Shown: positions 46,929 through 57,206 of the stretch, one piece after another
How positions within the stretch are numbered: the first letter of the stretch is position 1
Layout: the number at the start of each line of letters is the position of its first letter
NCBI GenBank assembly: GCA_947581635.1
Contig: CANPVE010000002.1
Coordinates: forward strand, 124,001-188,000
Origin: an uncultured Clostridia bacterium
GTDB taxonomy: Bacteria > Bacillota > Clostridia > Oscillospirales > Acutalibacteraceae
DNA length: 64,000 nucleotides
Direction of reading: 5' to 3'
The notes under the pieces: model-generated
Told to the model about the DNA's origin: nothing
Seen by the model: the letters and a program-made list of their open reading frames with translations, nothing else
Databases searched by the model: none
Program-made: the position numbers and the translations under genes

Positions 46929-47734
46929 GCGACAAAATAAGACTTGACACGGCGGTATTCGAGGCCGGATTGGCTGAAAGCCGCGAGAAGGCCAAGGCGA
47001 TGATAATGGAGGGCATAGTCTTTGTCAACAACCAAAAGGAAGACAAGCCCGGAACACAAATAAAATCCGACGCAAAGATAGAGGTTCGAGGAGAAAAGCT
47101 GCCGTTTGCCAGCCGAGGCGGGCTGAAACTGGACAAGGCCGTGAAGGTATTCGGTTTGGATTTGCGGGACAAGGTATGCATGGACGTCGGCGCATCGCAC
47201 GGCGGCTTTACCGACTGTATGCTCCAAAACGGAGCGCGGAAAGTGTATTCTGTGGACGTTGGATACGGTCAGCTTGTCTGGAAGCTCCGCAACGACCCGC
47301 GCGTAGTCAATATGGAGCGCACGAATATTCGCTATGTCACGCCGGATCAGATTGACGACACCTTGGATTTTGCGAGTGTAGACGTTTCATTCATCTCGCT
47401 TGCCTTGGTAGTACCGGTGGTTAGGGAATTACTCAAAGACGGCGGAGAGATAATGTGCCTGATAAAGCCGCAGTTTGAGGCGGGAAAAGGCAAAGTTGGC
47501 AAAAAAGGCGTAGTCCGTGAACCCGAAATTCACTGTGAGGTCATAGAGAAAGTGATAAGTCTTATGTATGAGAATAAATTTCAGGTTTTAAATCTGGATT
47601 ATTCCCCCATAAAAGGACCCGAGGGAAATATAGAATATCTGATATACGCCTTAAAGAACGAAGACGCCGAATTTTTCGGGGAATTTGACGTCAAGAAGCT
47701 GGTGAGCGACTCGCACGAGCAACTGAAGCGCTGA
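46925..47734 (+). CDS. tlyA: TlyA family rRNA methyltransferase/hemolysin-like
   Basis: The 269-residue protein has an N-terminal S4 RNA-binding domain (RLDTAVFEAGLAESREKAKAMIMEG) and an FtsJ-like methyltransferase domain (FASRGGLKLDKAV, VCMDVGASHGGFTDCMLQNGA, FASVDVSFISL). TlyA in mycobacteria methylates 16S and 23S rRNA at the subunit interface; Firmicutes homologs (YqxC) are less studied. The start is TTG at 46925 overlapping the dxs stop by 4 bases. The dxs-tlyA-nadK-argR-recN order is the usual Firmicutes one. Confidence 0.93.
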   Translation: MSDKIRLDTAVFEAGLAESREKAKAMIMEGIVFVNNQKEDKPGTQIKSDAKIEVRGEKLPFASRGGLKLDKAVKVFGLDLRDKVCMDVGASHGGFTDCMLQNGARKVYSVDVGYGQLVWKLRNDPRVVNMERTNIRYVTPDQIDDTLDFASVDVSFISLALVVPVVRELLKDGGEIMCLIKPQFEAGKGKVGKKGVVREPEIHCEVIEKVISLMYENKFQVLNLDYSPIKGPEGNIEYLIYALKNEDAEFFGEFDVKKLVSDSHEQLKR

Positions 47735-47775
47735 GATCAAACGAGTGCTGCTCCATATAGAAAGGGGAACGCTGA

Positions 47776-48630
47776 ATGAATCTGCTTGTGACACCAAACA
47801 ACGACAAGCCCAATATATATCAAAACACCGTCAGGCTTTGCGATAAGTTGCACGAGCACGATTGTACGGTGTTCATGCTCGGCAGCGATAGGGATATCTA
47901 TGGGGACTGCTGCGACAAATGGAGTGACGACGTGGGCGAGCTTATGGAAAATTGTGACGCGGTGATAGCCATAGGCGGCGACGGCACAATACTTCGTTCG
48001 GCGGCCTGTGCGTCGATTTATGACAAGCCGGTGCTGGGGCTGAATTTGGGCAGGCTGGGATTTATGGCCGGTCTGGAATTCTCAGAACTGGATTTGATAT
48101 CCAGGCTTTTCACCAAGGATTATATCATTCAGAAACGCATGATGCTTGATGTTTCCGTCATAAAGAACAGCAAGTGTCTGTATCGAAATATCGCATTGAA
48201 TGACGTAGTGCTCTCCCGCGGAACCACCTCACACATAGTAGACTTCAGTGTGAGGCACAACGACGACGTGTGCCTGCAATACCGCGCGGACGGTCTGATA
48301 ATTTCCACGCCTACCGGTTCCACTGCCTACTCGCTGTCGGCGGGCGGTCCTGTGGTTGACCCGGCTGTCAAGAGCATAATTCTGACGCCCGTGTGTCCCC
48401 ATTCTCTTTGCGATCGCTCGATAATATTTGCCAGCGATTCATGTCTCGATATAGAACCGACTATCACGCGCGATAACGAGGTTTACGTCAATATGGACGG
48501 CGACAGTTACTATAAATTGGAGAGCGGCTGCTCGATACATATAGAAAAATCTCAGCGCAGTGCAAAATTTATAATAATAAAACAAAACAGCTTTTCGAGT
48601 ATTTTCACACAGAAGATGTCGCTTAATTAA
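47776..48630 (+). CDS. nadK: NAD kinase
   Basis: Phosphorylates NAD to NADP. The 284-residue protein has the GGDGT motif within DAVIAIGGDGTILRSA, then NLGRLGFMA, the segment PTGSTAYSLSAGGP and a C-terminal beta domain with TPVCPHSL. AAAGGGGAA precedes the ATG. It lies between tlyA and argR as in many Firmicutes, and the window also holds the nadABC pathway 10 kb downstream. Confidence 0.95.
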   Translation: MNLLVTPNNDKPNIYQNTVRLCDKLHEHDCTVFMLGSDRDIYGDCCDKWSDDVGELMENCDAVIAIGGDGTILRSAACASIYDKPVLGLNLGRLGFMAGLEFSELDLISRLFTKDYIIQKRMMLDVSVIKNSKCLYRNIALNDVVLSRGTTSHIVDFSVRHNDDVCLQYRADGLIISTPTGSTAYSLSAGGPVVDPAVKSIILTPVCPHSLCDRSIIFASDSCLDIEPTITRDNEVYVNMDGDSYYKLESGCSIHIEKSQRSAKFIIIKQNSFSSIFTQKMSLN

Positions 48631-48642
48631 GGGTGGGAAATT

Positions 48643-49095
48643 TTGAAAAACGGAAGACACAGAAAAATTCTCGAATTAATACGAAATAATGACATAGATA
48701 CTCAGGAAAAATTGATGAATATGCTCAGTGAGCAGGGCTATAATGTGACTCAGGCGACCATCTCGCGTGATATAAACTACCTCAGGCTTGTCAAGATACC
48801 CAACGGAGCGGGAAGCTGTAAATATGCTGAGACCGGCGGGGAGAGTACCGTAAATTCTGCCAGATTTCTGAATATGTTTTCGGACAATGTGGCATCAGTA
48901 TCGCGCGGGCAAAACATTGTGTGTGTAAAGTGCCTCACAGGTATGGCTCAGGCGGTTTGCGCGTCTTTTGACAAACTGGATTGGGACAACATAGTCGGGA
49001 CGCTCGCGGGCGAAGACACGATCTTTGTGTTGTGCCGCACCGACGGAGACGCCCAAAAGCTCACGGAGGAAATGCAAAAGCTTTTAATAAGATGA
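48643..49095 (+). CDS. argR: Arginine repressor
   Basis: The 150-residue protein has an N-terminal winged helix domain (KILELIRNNDIDTQEKLMNMLSEQGYNVTQATISRDI) and a C-terminal arginine-binding hexamerisation domain. It starts at TTG 48643 with GGGTGGG upstream, 12 bases after nadK. In this block, ArgR/AhrC genes next to recN are standard. It would control arginine genes elsewhere. The C-terminal GTLAGEDTIFVLCR matches the Asp-containing arginine pocket segment. Confidence 0.94.
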   Translation: MKNGRHRKILELIRNNDIDTQEKLMNMLSEQGYNVTQATISRDINYLRLVKIPNGAGSCKYAETGGESTVNSARFLNMFSDNVASVSRGQNIVCVKCLTGMAQAVCASFDKLDWDNIVGTLAGEDTIFVLCRTDGDAQKLTEEMQKLLIR

Positions 49096-49177
49096 TTGGC
49101 CGCCGGCGTAGCCGGATTTACTTTTCTACAAAATTTTAATTAATCGGCAGTCGGCATTATACGGGTGATTTATACAG

Positions 49178-50857
49178 ATGATAAGTAAGCTTTACATTGA
49201 AAATATAGCCGTTATCGAGCGGGCTGAAATAGATTTTAACAAAGGTTTCAACGTGCTGACGGGTGAGACAGGCGCGGGTAAATCCATATTGATTGATTCA
49301 ATTAACGCCGTATTAGGTCAGCGCACCAGCCGAGAGCTTATACGCACTGGTGCCGACAAGGCATTTGTCAGCGCTCAGTTTGACGATATTTCTCCGAACG
49401 CCGTCGCGGCGCTCGCCGAACTTGGTGTGGAGCTGAGTGAGGAAGAAGGATATTCTTTGATACTTCAGCGTGAAATACGCGCGGACGGTCGTGGAAGCGT
49501 CAGGATAAACGACCGCCCCGCCACGATATCGTCACTCAAAAACGTCGGGAGGGAGCTTATCAATATCCACGGTCAACACGAAAATCAGGCGCTGATGTCC
49601 GCAGATCGCCATATGAAATACCTTGATATGATGGGCGGATACGCTGATAAGCTCGTGGCGTACGGCGAGCTTTTCAAGAGTTACAGTGAGGCTTTGCGCG
49701 AGTTGAGAAGGTCTAAGGTGGACGACGCGGAAAAGGCACGCAGGATTGATATGCTCAAGTATCAGATAAACGAGTTGGAAAGCGCGGATATCACAGTGGG
49801 GGAGATGGAATCGCTCAAAAAGCGCAGGGACATAATAGAAAATTCCGAGAGGATATCAAACGTCCTAGGTTCGGCTTATGCCTTGATAAGCGGCGGAGAG
49901 GAATTTGACGGTGCGATGTCAATGCTTGAGCGGTGTTCGGATGATTTCTCAGGCATATCCTCAATTTTTCCACGGTGCTCCGAATTGGGCGACAGGATAA
50001 GGGAACTGGTTTATGAATTGGAAGATATATCGTCCGAGGTGCGCTCATTGAATGAGGATAACGAGTTCAGCCCTTATGAACTGAACGAGATTGAAAATCG
50101 CTTGGAGATTCTCAACCGAATAACGCGCAAATACGGTGAAGAGCAAGAAGCGTTGGAATTTTTGGATAAGGCGCGCGCCGAGTTGGACGCGATAGAGCGT
50201 TCCGACGAACTGCTGGAGGAGCTTACGCAGAAAACCCGCGCTCTGCACCGCAAAACCGTCATGGCGGCTGCGGAACTGACAAAACTTAGGAGAGCTGCAG
50301 CGGACAAATTCTGTGAGGCTGTAGGCAGGGAGCTTGCTTTTCTCGATATGCCGCGCGTAACGCTGGCCGTGGATATACAGCCCTGCGAACTGAACGCAAG
50401 CGGCGCGGATACAGTGGAATTCCTGATATCCGCAAATCCGGGAGAACCGCCGAAGCCGCTCGGCAAGATCGCCTCCGGCGGCGAACTCAGCCGAATTATG
50501 CTCGCCATAAAGACTGTGCTCGCCGATATCGACGATATAGATACCATGATATTTGACGAGGTTGACACGGGAATAAGCGGACGCGCGGCGCACAAAGTGG
50601 GCGTCAAGCTGCACGAGGTATCCCGCAGCCGTCAGATAATCTGCATTACCCACTTGGCACAGATGGCGGCGCAGGCGGATACCCATATGCTTATTAAGAA
50701 AGATGTTGTTGGTGAACGCACTTTTACCTCGGTTCGCCAGCTTAACTTTGAAGAACGCAAGTATGAACTTGCCCGAATCAATGGCGGAGACGTGATAAGC
50801 GACAGTATGCTCAAGACTGCCGAGGAGCTTTTGAACAATGCGGGATTTTACGCGTAA
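49178..50857 (+). CDS. recN: DNA repair protein RecN
   Basis: An SMC-like ATPase of 559 residues that helps double-strand break repair. It has Walker A GETGAGKS near 30-37 and VLGQRTSRELIRTG after it. A long coiled-coil middle follows, then the ABC signature region LGKIASGGELSRIMLAIK and Walker B (DTMIFDEVDTGISG), with H-loop ICITHLAQMAA. Last gene of the nusB-recN block. The spoIVB-spo0A genes that often follow recN are absent; a repeat and a terminator come next. Confidence 0.96.
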   Translation: MISKLYIENIAVIERAEIDFNKGFNVLTGETGAGKSILIDSINAVLGQRTSRELIRTGADKAFVSAQFDDISPNAVAALAELGVELSEEEGYSLILQREIRADGRGSVRINDRPATISSLKNVGRELINIHGQHENQALMSADRHMKYLDMMGGYADKLVAYGELFKSYSEALRELRRSKVDDAEKARRIDMLKYQINELESADITVGEMESLKKRRDIIENSERISNVLGSAYALISGGEEFDGAMSMLERCSDDFSGISSIFPRCSELGDRIRELVYELEDISSEVRSLNEDNEFSPYELNEIENRLEILNRITRKYGEEQEALEFLDKARAELDAIERSDELLEELTQKTRALHRKTVMAAAELTKLRRAAADKFCEAVGRELAFLDMPRVTLAVDIQPCELNASGADTVEFLISANPGEPPKPLGKIASGGELSRIMLAIKTVLADIDDIDTMIFDEVDTGISGRAAHKVGVKLHEVSRSRQIICITHLAQMAAQADTHMLIKKDVVGERTFTSVRQLNFEERKYELARINGGDVISDSMLKTAEELLNNAGFYA

Positions 50858-50883
50858 GATACGCGAGAAAATAAATTTTCAAA

Positions 50884-51066
50884 AATTCAAGTTAAGCAGG
50901 CGCAGCTATATGGGAGTACAAGGGCAGCGCCAATGGCGGAGGGTGAGGCAGAGCCTCACAAGCGAAGCCGCAGGCTGATCGGGCAAAATACATCGAGATT
51001 AGATAAAATCCCGGGCGAACAGACAGCAAATAATCTTTTTGACAAAACTTCCCCGATTTCTTTGAG
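50884..51066. repeat. Dispersed intergenic repeat, copy A
   Basis: It begins AAGTTAAGC(A)GGCGCAGCTATATGGGA and contains GTGAGGCAGAGCCTCAC (7-bp hairpin), AAGCGAAGCCGCAGGCT and CGGGCAAAA. It aligns with copy B over almost its whole length, and with copy C in the central part. Confidence 0.75.
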
Positions 51067-51095
51067 CCGCCCGCCCGTGCGGGCGGAGCTTTTTT
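51067..51095 (+). terminator. Terminator after recN/repeat A
   Basis: An 8-bp all-GC stem (CCGCCCGC and complement) with a 4-base loop, then AGCTTTTTT. Confidence 0.85.
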
Positions 51096-51283
51096 ATGTA
51101 GCGCCAAAGGAATAAATACTCACCAAAATTCTAAAAATTATGATTAGTTGGTGTAATGGCATATATTTTTTTTAAAGATATATATTATTTTTGAAAAATC
51201 TGTTGAAATTTTCAGGTGACATTGATATAATTATTTATGTATAATTCTATAGTTCATATCATGTGCGCAAAGGAATGGTGAAT

Positions 51284-54200
51284 ATGGAAGCTACCTCTAA
51301 AAAAGATGTAACCAATATGGTTGAATCTATGATCAACGACGCGAGCGAAAGAAATGGCAAGCTTCTTTTTATCAAATACAGCAATACTTTTACGATAAAA
51401 TTCGAGGATATACTTGTTGCTTCCAACAATAATCCAATCATGGTTCAGACTCTTTTTCACGAACTCAAGCCCGGCGTTATGCAGGGTGCATACGCCCCCC
51501 TGATGGACTGGATCGGAGCCTTGTACAAGAGGTATTTTTCCGATATGGAATTTTCCGATTTTTTGGAGAGCTGCGATGTCTATCCTTTGCACATAAGCCT
51601 TTTCAGAACCTATTATGAATGCGGAACCTGCCGCCGCGTTGAAACTATTGTCCGCAATGAGGCGGCGTATGAGCACGATATATTTATCAAAGATATAATT
51701 AAGATTTTCAACACGGTGTCTGAGGTAGTCCCCATTCTGATTATTCTTGAGAATTTGCAGTACTGCGAAAGCTCCCTGCTCGAGTTTCTATATTACCTCA
51801 CAAATGGGGAAGTCCCCAGAAAATTCTCTGTGCTCGCCGACTTCAACGAGAAATACGAGGTTGCTGAGCATATGGCGGATCAGTGGGAGCGATTTTCCGC
51901 GAATATAGAAACCTACAACATGATGCTTTATTGGGAATTTGACAGCATGATAATTTCGGATAACAGGAATGTTCCCTTCCGACCCGATAAGGCGTTTTTC
52001 GGCGTTTATCTCATTATGCTCAACAACATGATAAATACGCTGTGTCTCGATCAGGCGCTCGCCTATTTCGCAGTTATACGGGAAAAGATGGAATCGGGCG
52101 ATATGTTTGTAACCAGCAAGGAATGCTACATTTTTTACAACATATACGGCAACGCGTTCTTTCTTCACGGCGACTATGACGAGGCCATGGAGATGAGCCG
52201 TCTGATGCGTGAGATATACGAATCAAACAAGGAACTCCATGAAGTAAATTATGAGTACAACTTCAACGAGCTTGCCTGCCACGCCTGCATTTACAATCGC
52301 GACGAAGATGAAGCTATGAAGTATGTTTTGGAGTGCAAGCGCATAGCCTACGGCAGCGGCGACGGATTCCTTATGTTCCAGGCGGATCTTCTCAGATACA
52401 CAGCCATCATGCGCGGCTGGGACCAACAATACATTGTAACTGCATTCGGTGTGATGTACGAGATAGACCGCGACTTCATATCGCTTGCCTATAAATATGA
52501 ATATCTGAATAATTTGGCTTATGTTGTGGCTTTTGGATACGGCAACGACCAGACGTATTATCGCGATTCACTTAATTACTGCGAGAGCCGTGAGCACGTT
52601 GCGGCAAGCACCAAGATAGCCCGTGGCCTGCGCAACGAGTATTTGCTGCTGCTCATGTGGGAAAAGCACATCAGATTTACAATGAGATATGGATACTTCA
52701 ACGTAACCGACTACTATTACAAATGCCAGCTCAAAGTTTACGAACAGGCCGGAAATATGAGACAGGTTGGTATAATTTACAACGGATTAGGATATAACAG
52801 AATTATAATGGGTCACTACAATTATGCCAGCGAATTCTTCAATTCTGCCATAGACGTGTGGTACAGTCTCGGAATGGCGGATGAGATCGGTATGACGCTT
52901 TATAATATGGCCATAAACTCCATACTTATGGAAGAATACAGCGTGGCCATAGAAATTATAAACAGTACTCTCAGAATAATGAGATACCTGGATCAGGTAA
53001 ACCTTGAATACTGTAATATATCGAAGCTTTACGGTATGCTTGTGTATTGCAGTTGTAAGCTCAACATTGGCTATAACGCGCAATTCTATTTGAATAAAAT
53101 GAAATATGTGCTCTATCATCTGCTTAATAACGAGGACAATCCAAATTATAATTCATGGGATAATGAAATGTTCCTTTATTATCTCGCAAAGGCCCTGCTT
53201 AGCAAGCAGGTTGATCCGGAAGTGGCTCAGGAGTACTTCGACAAAGCGAGATATCACATGGAGCGCGCCGACGACCTTTTCTTCTTCGTATATATGTTGT
53301 TTGCCATAGAACAGTCGGCGTTTTACAAAGAGCAAAATAAGATGGAAGATTTCAAGAGTGTGCTTAACAAGTGCATTGATCATTTCAAGAATCACAATTG
53401 CAATGAGAAAGCAGACAAACTTTTCGCCATACTCAACAACAAAAATGTCGCGACCAAGAAAATTGACGCGGGTCTTAAAAAGGTTACGTCATTCCAGCTT
53501 ATCGAGTTGGCGCGACGCGTAGGATCCGAGAGAGAACTGGATTCACAGAATAACAACATACGTTTTCTGTCGAGGTGGCAGAAACTCATGAACAACAGCT
53601 CTGTCGACAATGTTAGCACGCTTTTCCAAGAGGCTGTTAAACTCATCAAGCATTTCTACTCTGTGGACAGTGTCTGCATGATAAGTGTGGAAGGCGATAA
53701 AGTCAATGTGGATTTTGCGGACAAATCTACGCGTCTCGATGAAAATAAGATAAAAAATATTGTCAGGTTCTTTGATAATACCCAGCAGTGTTTTGTGGTA
53801 ACGAGAAATGAAAAGCGTTTCTATGATTACGCCGAGTTAATTGACAATTTTGGTCTTAACGATGTTTTCTCGCTGCTGTGTGTACCTATATATCGGAAGG
53901 ACGCGTTCAGTCATGTTCTCATAGCATATATTAACTCACGTGATAATTTCTCCCGTAACTACGATATGCTTGACGAGGACGACCTGAATATTCTTAAGTT
54001 CTCTTACCGTCAGCTTATTGACGCGACGCGTCGACTTGAAGCGCGTCTTGAAATTGAGGAGATGAACGCGAAGCTGGAAAAGACTTCAGTCACCGACCTT
54101 CTTACCGGTATGCTCAACCGGCAGGGCTTTGCAAAATATCTGGAAGCAGAGTTTGAGAAGCTGGCCGCCAAGAATAAGACCAATGAGATCCCGACTACTG

Positions 54201-54640
54201 TGCTGTATATTGATTTGGATAACTTCAAGTATTACAACGATACCTTTGGCCACGATATCGGAGATGTTCTGCTGGTTTCGTTTTCCCGTCTGTTCAATGA
54301 GATCGTTGGCGATTCGGGATATAGCATACGCTACGGTGGAGACGAGTTTCTGGTCATACTGCCTAATGCCACGGAGGACTCGGGTGTTGAGGTTGCCTTG
54401 AGCATATATAACAAGCTCAATGAGACTAACGGTTTCGAAGGCGAGATAAAAGCAAAAATGGGTCATAACTTCATCGTACCGAAAAACCGCCGCGTTTCCT
54501 GTTCAATAGGCATAGCAACTTCGCCAATTTCTTCAATGCCTGCGGTAACAGAGGCATTGAAGAAGGCAGACAGCGCACTCTATGTTGTAAAGAAGTCTAC
54601 TAAAGGCACTTACCGTGTATATCAGGGCGAATCGAGATAG
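51284..54640 (+). CDS. Giant diguanylate cyclase: degenerate STAND/AAA-like region, TPR-like helices, GAF-like region, GGDEF
   Basis: The 1118-residue soluble protein starts at ATG 51284 (AAAGGA upstream). Residues 1-240 resemble an AAA_16/STAND ATPase: PILIILENLQYCESSLLEFL near 150-170 parallels its Walker B, but no Walker A GxxxxGK(S/T) is visible. Residues ~240-720 are a long helical array of TPR type (patterns such as YNFNELACHACIYNRDEDEAMKY and GYNRIIMGHYNYASEFFNSA). A GAF-like region lies about 770-915. The C-terminal GGDEF domain (~930-1118) is intact, with YGGDEF near residue 1018 and the substrate segment DLDNFKYYNDTFGHDIGD, so it should make cyclic di-GMP. The inhibitory RxxD site upstream of GGDEF is missing. 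No membrane segment. It is monocistronic with its own terminator. Confidence 0.9.
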   Translation: MEATSKKDVTNMVESMINDASERNGKLLFIKYSNTFTIKFEDILVASNNNPIMVQTLFHELKPGVMQGAYAPLMDWIGALYKRYFSDMEFSDFLESCDVYPLHISLFRTYYECGTCRRVETIVRNEAAYEHDIFIKDIIKIFNTVSEVVPILIILENLQYCESSLLEFLYYLTNGEVPRKFSVLADFNEKYEVAEHMADQWERFSANIETYNMMLYWEFDSMIISDNRNVPFRPDKAFFGVYLIMLNNMINTLCLDQALAYFAVIREKMESGDMFVTSKECYIFYNIYGNAFFLHGDYDEAMEMSRLMREIYESNKELHEVNYEYNFNELACHACIYNRDEDEAMKYVLECKRIAYGSGDGFLMFQADLLRYTAIMRGWDQQYIVTAFGVMYEIDRDFISLAYKYEYLNNLAYVVAFGYGNDQTYYRDSLNYCESREHVAASTKIARGLRNEYLLLLMWEKHIRFTMRYGYFNVTDYYYKCQLKVYEQAGNMRQVGIIYNGLGYNRIIMGHYNYASEFFNSAIDVWYSLGMADEIGMTLYNMAINSILMEEYSVAIEIINSTLRIMRYLDQVNLEYCNISKLYGMLVYCSCKLNIGYNAQFYLNKMKYVLYHLLNNEDNPNYNSWDNEMFLYYLAKALLSKQVDPEVAQEYFDKARYHMERADDLFFFVYMLFAIEQSAFYKEQNKMEDFKSVLNKCIDHFKNHNCNEKADKLFAILNNKNVATKKIDAGLKKVTSFQLIELARRVGSERELDSQNNNIRFLSRWQKLMNNSSVDNVSTLFQEAVKLIKHFYSVDSVCMISVEGDKVNVDFADKSTRLDENKIKNIVRFFDNTQQCFVVTRNEKRFYDYAELIDNFGLNDVFSLLCVPIYRKDAFSHVLIAYINSRDNFSRNYDMLDEDDLNILKFSYRQLIDATRRLEARLEIEEMNAKLEKTSVTDLLTGMLNRQGFAKYLEAEFEKLAAKNKTNEIPTTVLYIDLDNFKYYNDTFGHDIGDVLLVSFSRLFNEIVGDSGYSIRYGGDEFLVILPNATEDSGVEVALSIYNKLNETNGFEGEIKAKMGHNFIVPKNRRVSCSIGIATSPISSMPAVTEALKKADSALYVVKKSTKGTYRVYQGESR

Positions 54641-54660
54641 TTTTTTGCGTACAAAAAATC

Positions 54661-54706
54661 AAACAGGATGCGCCTGGATCGTATTTTCCATGCGTACCCT
54701 GTTTTT
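54661..54706. terminator. Terminator after the GGDEF gene
   Basis: Arms AAACAGGATGCGC and GCGTACCCTGTTT pair with one mismatch and one wobble; T5 follows. Confidence 0.75.
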
Positions 54707-54709
54707 AGG

Positions 54710-54934
54710 TTATTGATGTTTTTCTCTGTATAAATATGGTTCCTTTACGGGGTTGCGCTCTACAGGGACATCATAGATTTCCCTGTAGGCGTCCGCCTCG
54801 TCGTCGCTCAGCGGCGGTGTGCGAACCATTCCCGTGCATTCGGTCTCCGACACGACATTTGTTGCATCAAAATAGGTGGTATCGCCAAAATCGTCCTCAA
54901 GCGGTACATTGTACTTATCACGCCTTTTATCCAT
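54710..54934 (-). CDS. Small acidic hypothetical protein
   Basis: The 74-residue protein begins MDKRRDKYNVPLEDDFGDTTYF. The pattern DFGDTTYFDATNVVSETECTGM reminds me of small conserved clostridial proteins of unknown role. A modest AAGG lies upstream. No membrane segment or motif of known function; the single Cys is in the conserved-looking ECTG. It is bounded by the GGDEF gene's terminator and a long AT-rich spacer. Confidence 0.6.
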   Translation of the reverse strand: MDKRRDKYNVPLEDDFGDTTYFDATNVVSETECTGMVRTPPLSDDEADAYREIYDVPVERNPVKEPYLYREKHQ

Positions 54935-55247
54935 AGTTAAGACCTTGCCTTTCTTCGCTGTTTTCTTAAATTTCTAATTTCTAATATCATTTTCACTTTT
55001 CACTGATATCATTTCCTTGAAAACACAAAAATATGTTACTCGGGTTTATTAGATATTTTATCCTGACGAAAGTTCGGTATAACAGTAAAAAATCCACGAC
55101 ATTTTGCAATAATAAATGACGCGGATTATGATTTAAAAAATTTATGCTGCTTTCATTAAAAAAGCGCAAGATAAAGTATGAAATTTGTGTATATATTTTT
55201 GTGAATATTGTATCGGGTCAAGCAAACAGATGGATAGAATGAGACGA
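54935..55247. other. AT-rich spacer before nifS
   Basis: No gene or RNA recognised. It lies between two minus-strand genes (54710 and nifS) and should contain the terminator of nifS and the promoter of the small gene, but neither is clear. Confidence 0.45.
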
Positions 55248-56444
55248 TTATTTGCCTGGATATTTTTCTTCGTTTTGTACTGTGTCCCATGTGTGAGAGA
55301 AACCGCGAAGATAAGCGACGGTATTTGTGATTCTGTCCGCCATATAATCTATGTCGTCCTCGGTGAAGTTTTCATCAATAGTGATTCTAAGTGAGCCTTG
55401 GGCCACTTCCTTTGGCACACCGAGCGACAACAGCACATGGCTGGGGTCGAGTGAGCCGGAAGTGCAGGCGGAGCCTGATGACGCGCTTATTCCGTCGAGG
55501 TTAAGTCGGAGCAGCAGCCCTTCGCCCTCAATGCCCTCGAAGCAGTAATTTGCGTTGCCCGCCAGACGTTGCCGAGCGTCGCCGTTGTAATATGAACGGT
55601 CTATCTTGAGTACCTTTTCTGTCAGTCTATCGCGAAGCGCGGCAGTTTTTTCATTCTTTTGCTCTATGTCTCTGCAAGCCGATTCAATTGCCGTCGCCAA
55701 CCCGACTATGTAAGGAAGATTCTCTGTACCGGCTCGTTTACCACGTTCCTGTGCGCCGCCGTCAATCAGATTTGGAATTGCTATGCCGCGCCGAATATAG
55801 AGGAGCCCGATACCCTTTGGCGCGTGGAATTTATGTCCGGAAAGAGAGAGCATATCTATATGCTGCTCGTGTACGTTTATATTTATATGCCCTACCGCCT
55901 GCACCGCGTCAGTGTGGAACCAGATACCTTTGTCATGGCAGATCGCGGCGATTTCCTCAATGGGTTGTATTGTGCCGATTTCATTGTTGGCGTACATTAT
56001 GGTGACTAGGGCTGTGTCGGGACGTATTGCGTTGGCGACGTCCTTGGGTTGTACAATGCCGTTTTTGTAAACAGGAAGATATGTGACCTCGAAGCCCTGT
56101 TTCTCCAGACTTTCGCAGGAGCGCAAAACGGCATGGTGTTCAAACTGAGATGTGATTATGTGCTTTTTGCCTTTCTTCTCCTGAGCGTGAGCTGCGCCCT
56201 TTATTGCCCAATTATCGGACTCTGAGCCTCCCGAGGTGAAGTATATCTCATTTGGCAAAGCTCCGATACACCCTGCAATGCGTTCACGGCTGTTTATCAG
56301 AAGGCGTTGGGCTTCGGTTCCCCTGTCGTAGAGCGATGATGGGTTTCCGTAAACATTTTTCATGCAATGCATGACTGCGGATATCACTTCGTCCGAAACT
56401 GCGGTGGTAGCCGCGTTGTCCGCGTAGATAAATCTTTTTTTCAT
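55248..56444 (-). CDS. nifS: Cysteine desulfurase (NifS/IscS family)
   Basis: PLP enzyme that takes sulfur from cysteine for Fe-S cluster assembly. The 398-residue protein has the PLP lysine K205 in [11 protein letters not shown], the N-terminal YADNAATT and the active-site Cys327 in SSGSACTSG, flanked by a flexible loop as in IscS/NifS class I enzymes. No scaffold gene (iscU/nifU) is adjacent. It is divergent from nadABC with rnhA in between; in B. subtilis nifS beside nadBCA matures the Fe-S cluster of NadA, so the same job is likely here. A 12-mer motif copy lies about 108 bases upstream. Confidence 0.94.
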   Translation of the reverse strand: MKKRFIYADNAATTAVSDEVISAVMHCMKNVYGNPSSLYDRGTEAQRLLINSRERIAGCIGALPNEIYFTSGGSESDNWAIKGAAHAQEKKGKKHIITSQFEHHAVLRSCESLEKQGFEVTYLPVYKNGIVQPKDVANAIRPDTALVTIMYANNEIGTIQPIEEIAAICHDKGIWFHTDAVQAVGHININVHEQHIDMLSLSGHKFHAPKGIGLLYIRRGIAIPNLIDGGAQERGKRAGTENLPYIVGLATAIESACRDIEQKNEKTAALRDRLTEKVLKIDRSYYNGDARQRLAGNANYCFEGIEGEGLLLRLNLDGISASSGSACTSGSLDPSHVLLSLGVPKEVAQGSLRITIDENFTEDDIDYMADRITNTVAYLRGFSHTWDTVQNEEKYPGK

Positions 56445-56551
56445 TGCGTTTAGTCCTTTCGATTTGCAACTCTGAATCCGTTAAAAATACGTTTTATGAT
56501 TGCGAGGTGAGGTTGCGGGAAAAATAATGCGAAGGTCAGTGTAATTTATAG

Positions 56552-56563
56552 TACATACGCGAC
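56552..56563 (+). repeat. 12-mer intergenic motif, copy 2
   Basis: TACATACGCGAC, upstream of nifS. The similarity to the 63102 copy extends further right (ACA/ACG then AATAAAT). Confidence 0.45.
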
Positions 56564-56665
56564 ACGGAATAAATACCCATAAACTAGGTATAAATACGAA
56601 ATATAACAAACAGACGTCAATTTTAACGGGAAACGAAAACATTCATAATTTATCGATAAATTTCG

Positions 56666-57112
56666 TTACTGTTTGAATTTTTGTGACTGGGCCACTGCCA
56701 GCTTGTCGCATATCTCGTTGTATTTGTGTCCCGCATGACCCTTTATCCACAGGAATTCAACCTCGTGGACGTCGAGAAGGGGAAGTAACTTCCGCCATAA
56801 ATCCACGTTAATCGCAGGTTTGCCGTCGCTTTTCTTCCAGCCGCGCTTTTGCCAGCCGTATACCCAGCGCTTTGTCACGCTGTCGACGACGTATTTTGAA
56901 TCGGTGGTGAGAGTGACCTTGCATGGTCGATTTAGCAGTGACAGAGCCTCAATTACAGCGGTAAGTTCCATGCGGTTGTTTGTGGTGTTACTCTCGCCGC
57001 CCGATATCTGTTTTTCATGATCACCGTATATGAGTACTGCTCCCCAGCCGCCCGGTCCGGGATTGCCCGAACAGGCTCCATCGGTATATATTTTTACTTT
57101 GGTTTCTGACAT
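56666..57112 (-). CDS. rnhA: Ribonuclease HI
   Basis: Cleaves the RNA strand of RNA-DNA hybrids. The 148-residue protein shows the catalytic Asp in [19 protein letters not shown], Glu in [12 protein letters not shown], Asp in LTTDSKYV and the late Asp in NEICDKLA, plus the basic protrusion [15 protein letters not shown]. Length is standard for the bacterial HI type. It is monocistronic between nifS and the nad operon on the opposite strand. A 16-bp perfect palindrome (56647-56662) lies just after the stop. Confidence 0.96.
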   Translation of the reverse strand: MSETKVKIYTDGACSGNPGPGGWGAVLIYGDHEKQISGGESNTTNNRMELTAVIEALSLLNRPCKVTLTTDSKYVVDSVTKRWVYGWQKRGWKKSDGKPAINVDLWRKLLPLLDVHEVEFLWIKGHAGHKYNEICDKLAVAQSQKFKQ

Positions 57113-57206
57113 AATTTCACTCTCCGAATTATTTTACAAGATTATAGCATTTTATCTGCGGTATTTCAATAATTTTTTGTATTTACACGCGGAAATCAAT
57201 TTTGAG

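Noticed and set aside
50892..51107. 71-codon minus-strand ORF across repeat copy A
   Set aside because: Its translation is that of the repeat and terminator hairpin. Similar frames would appear in every copy, so it is unlikely to be a gene.
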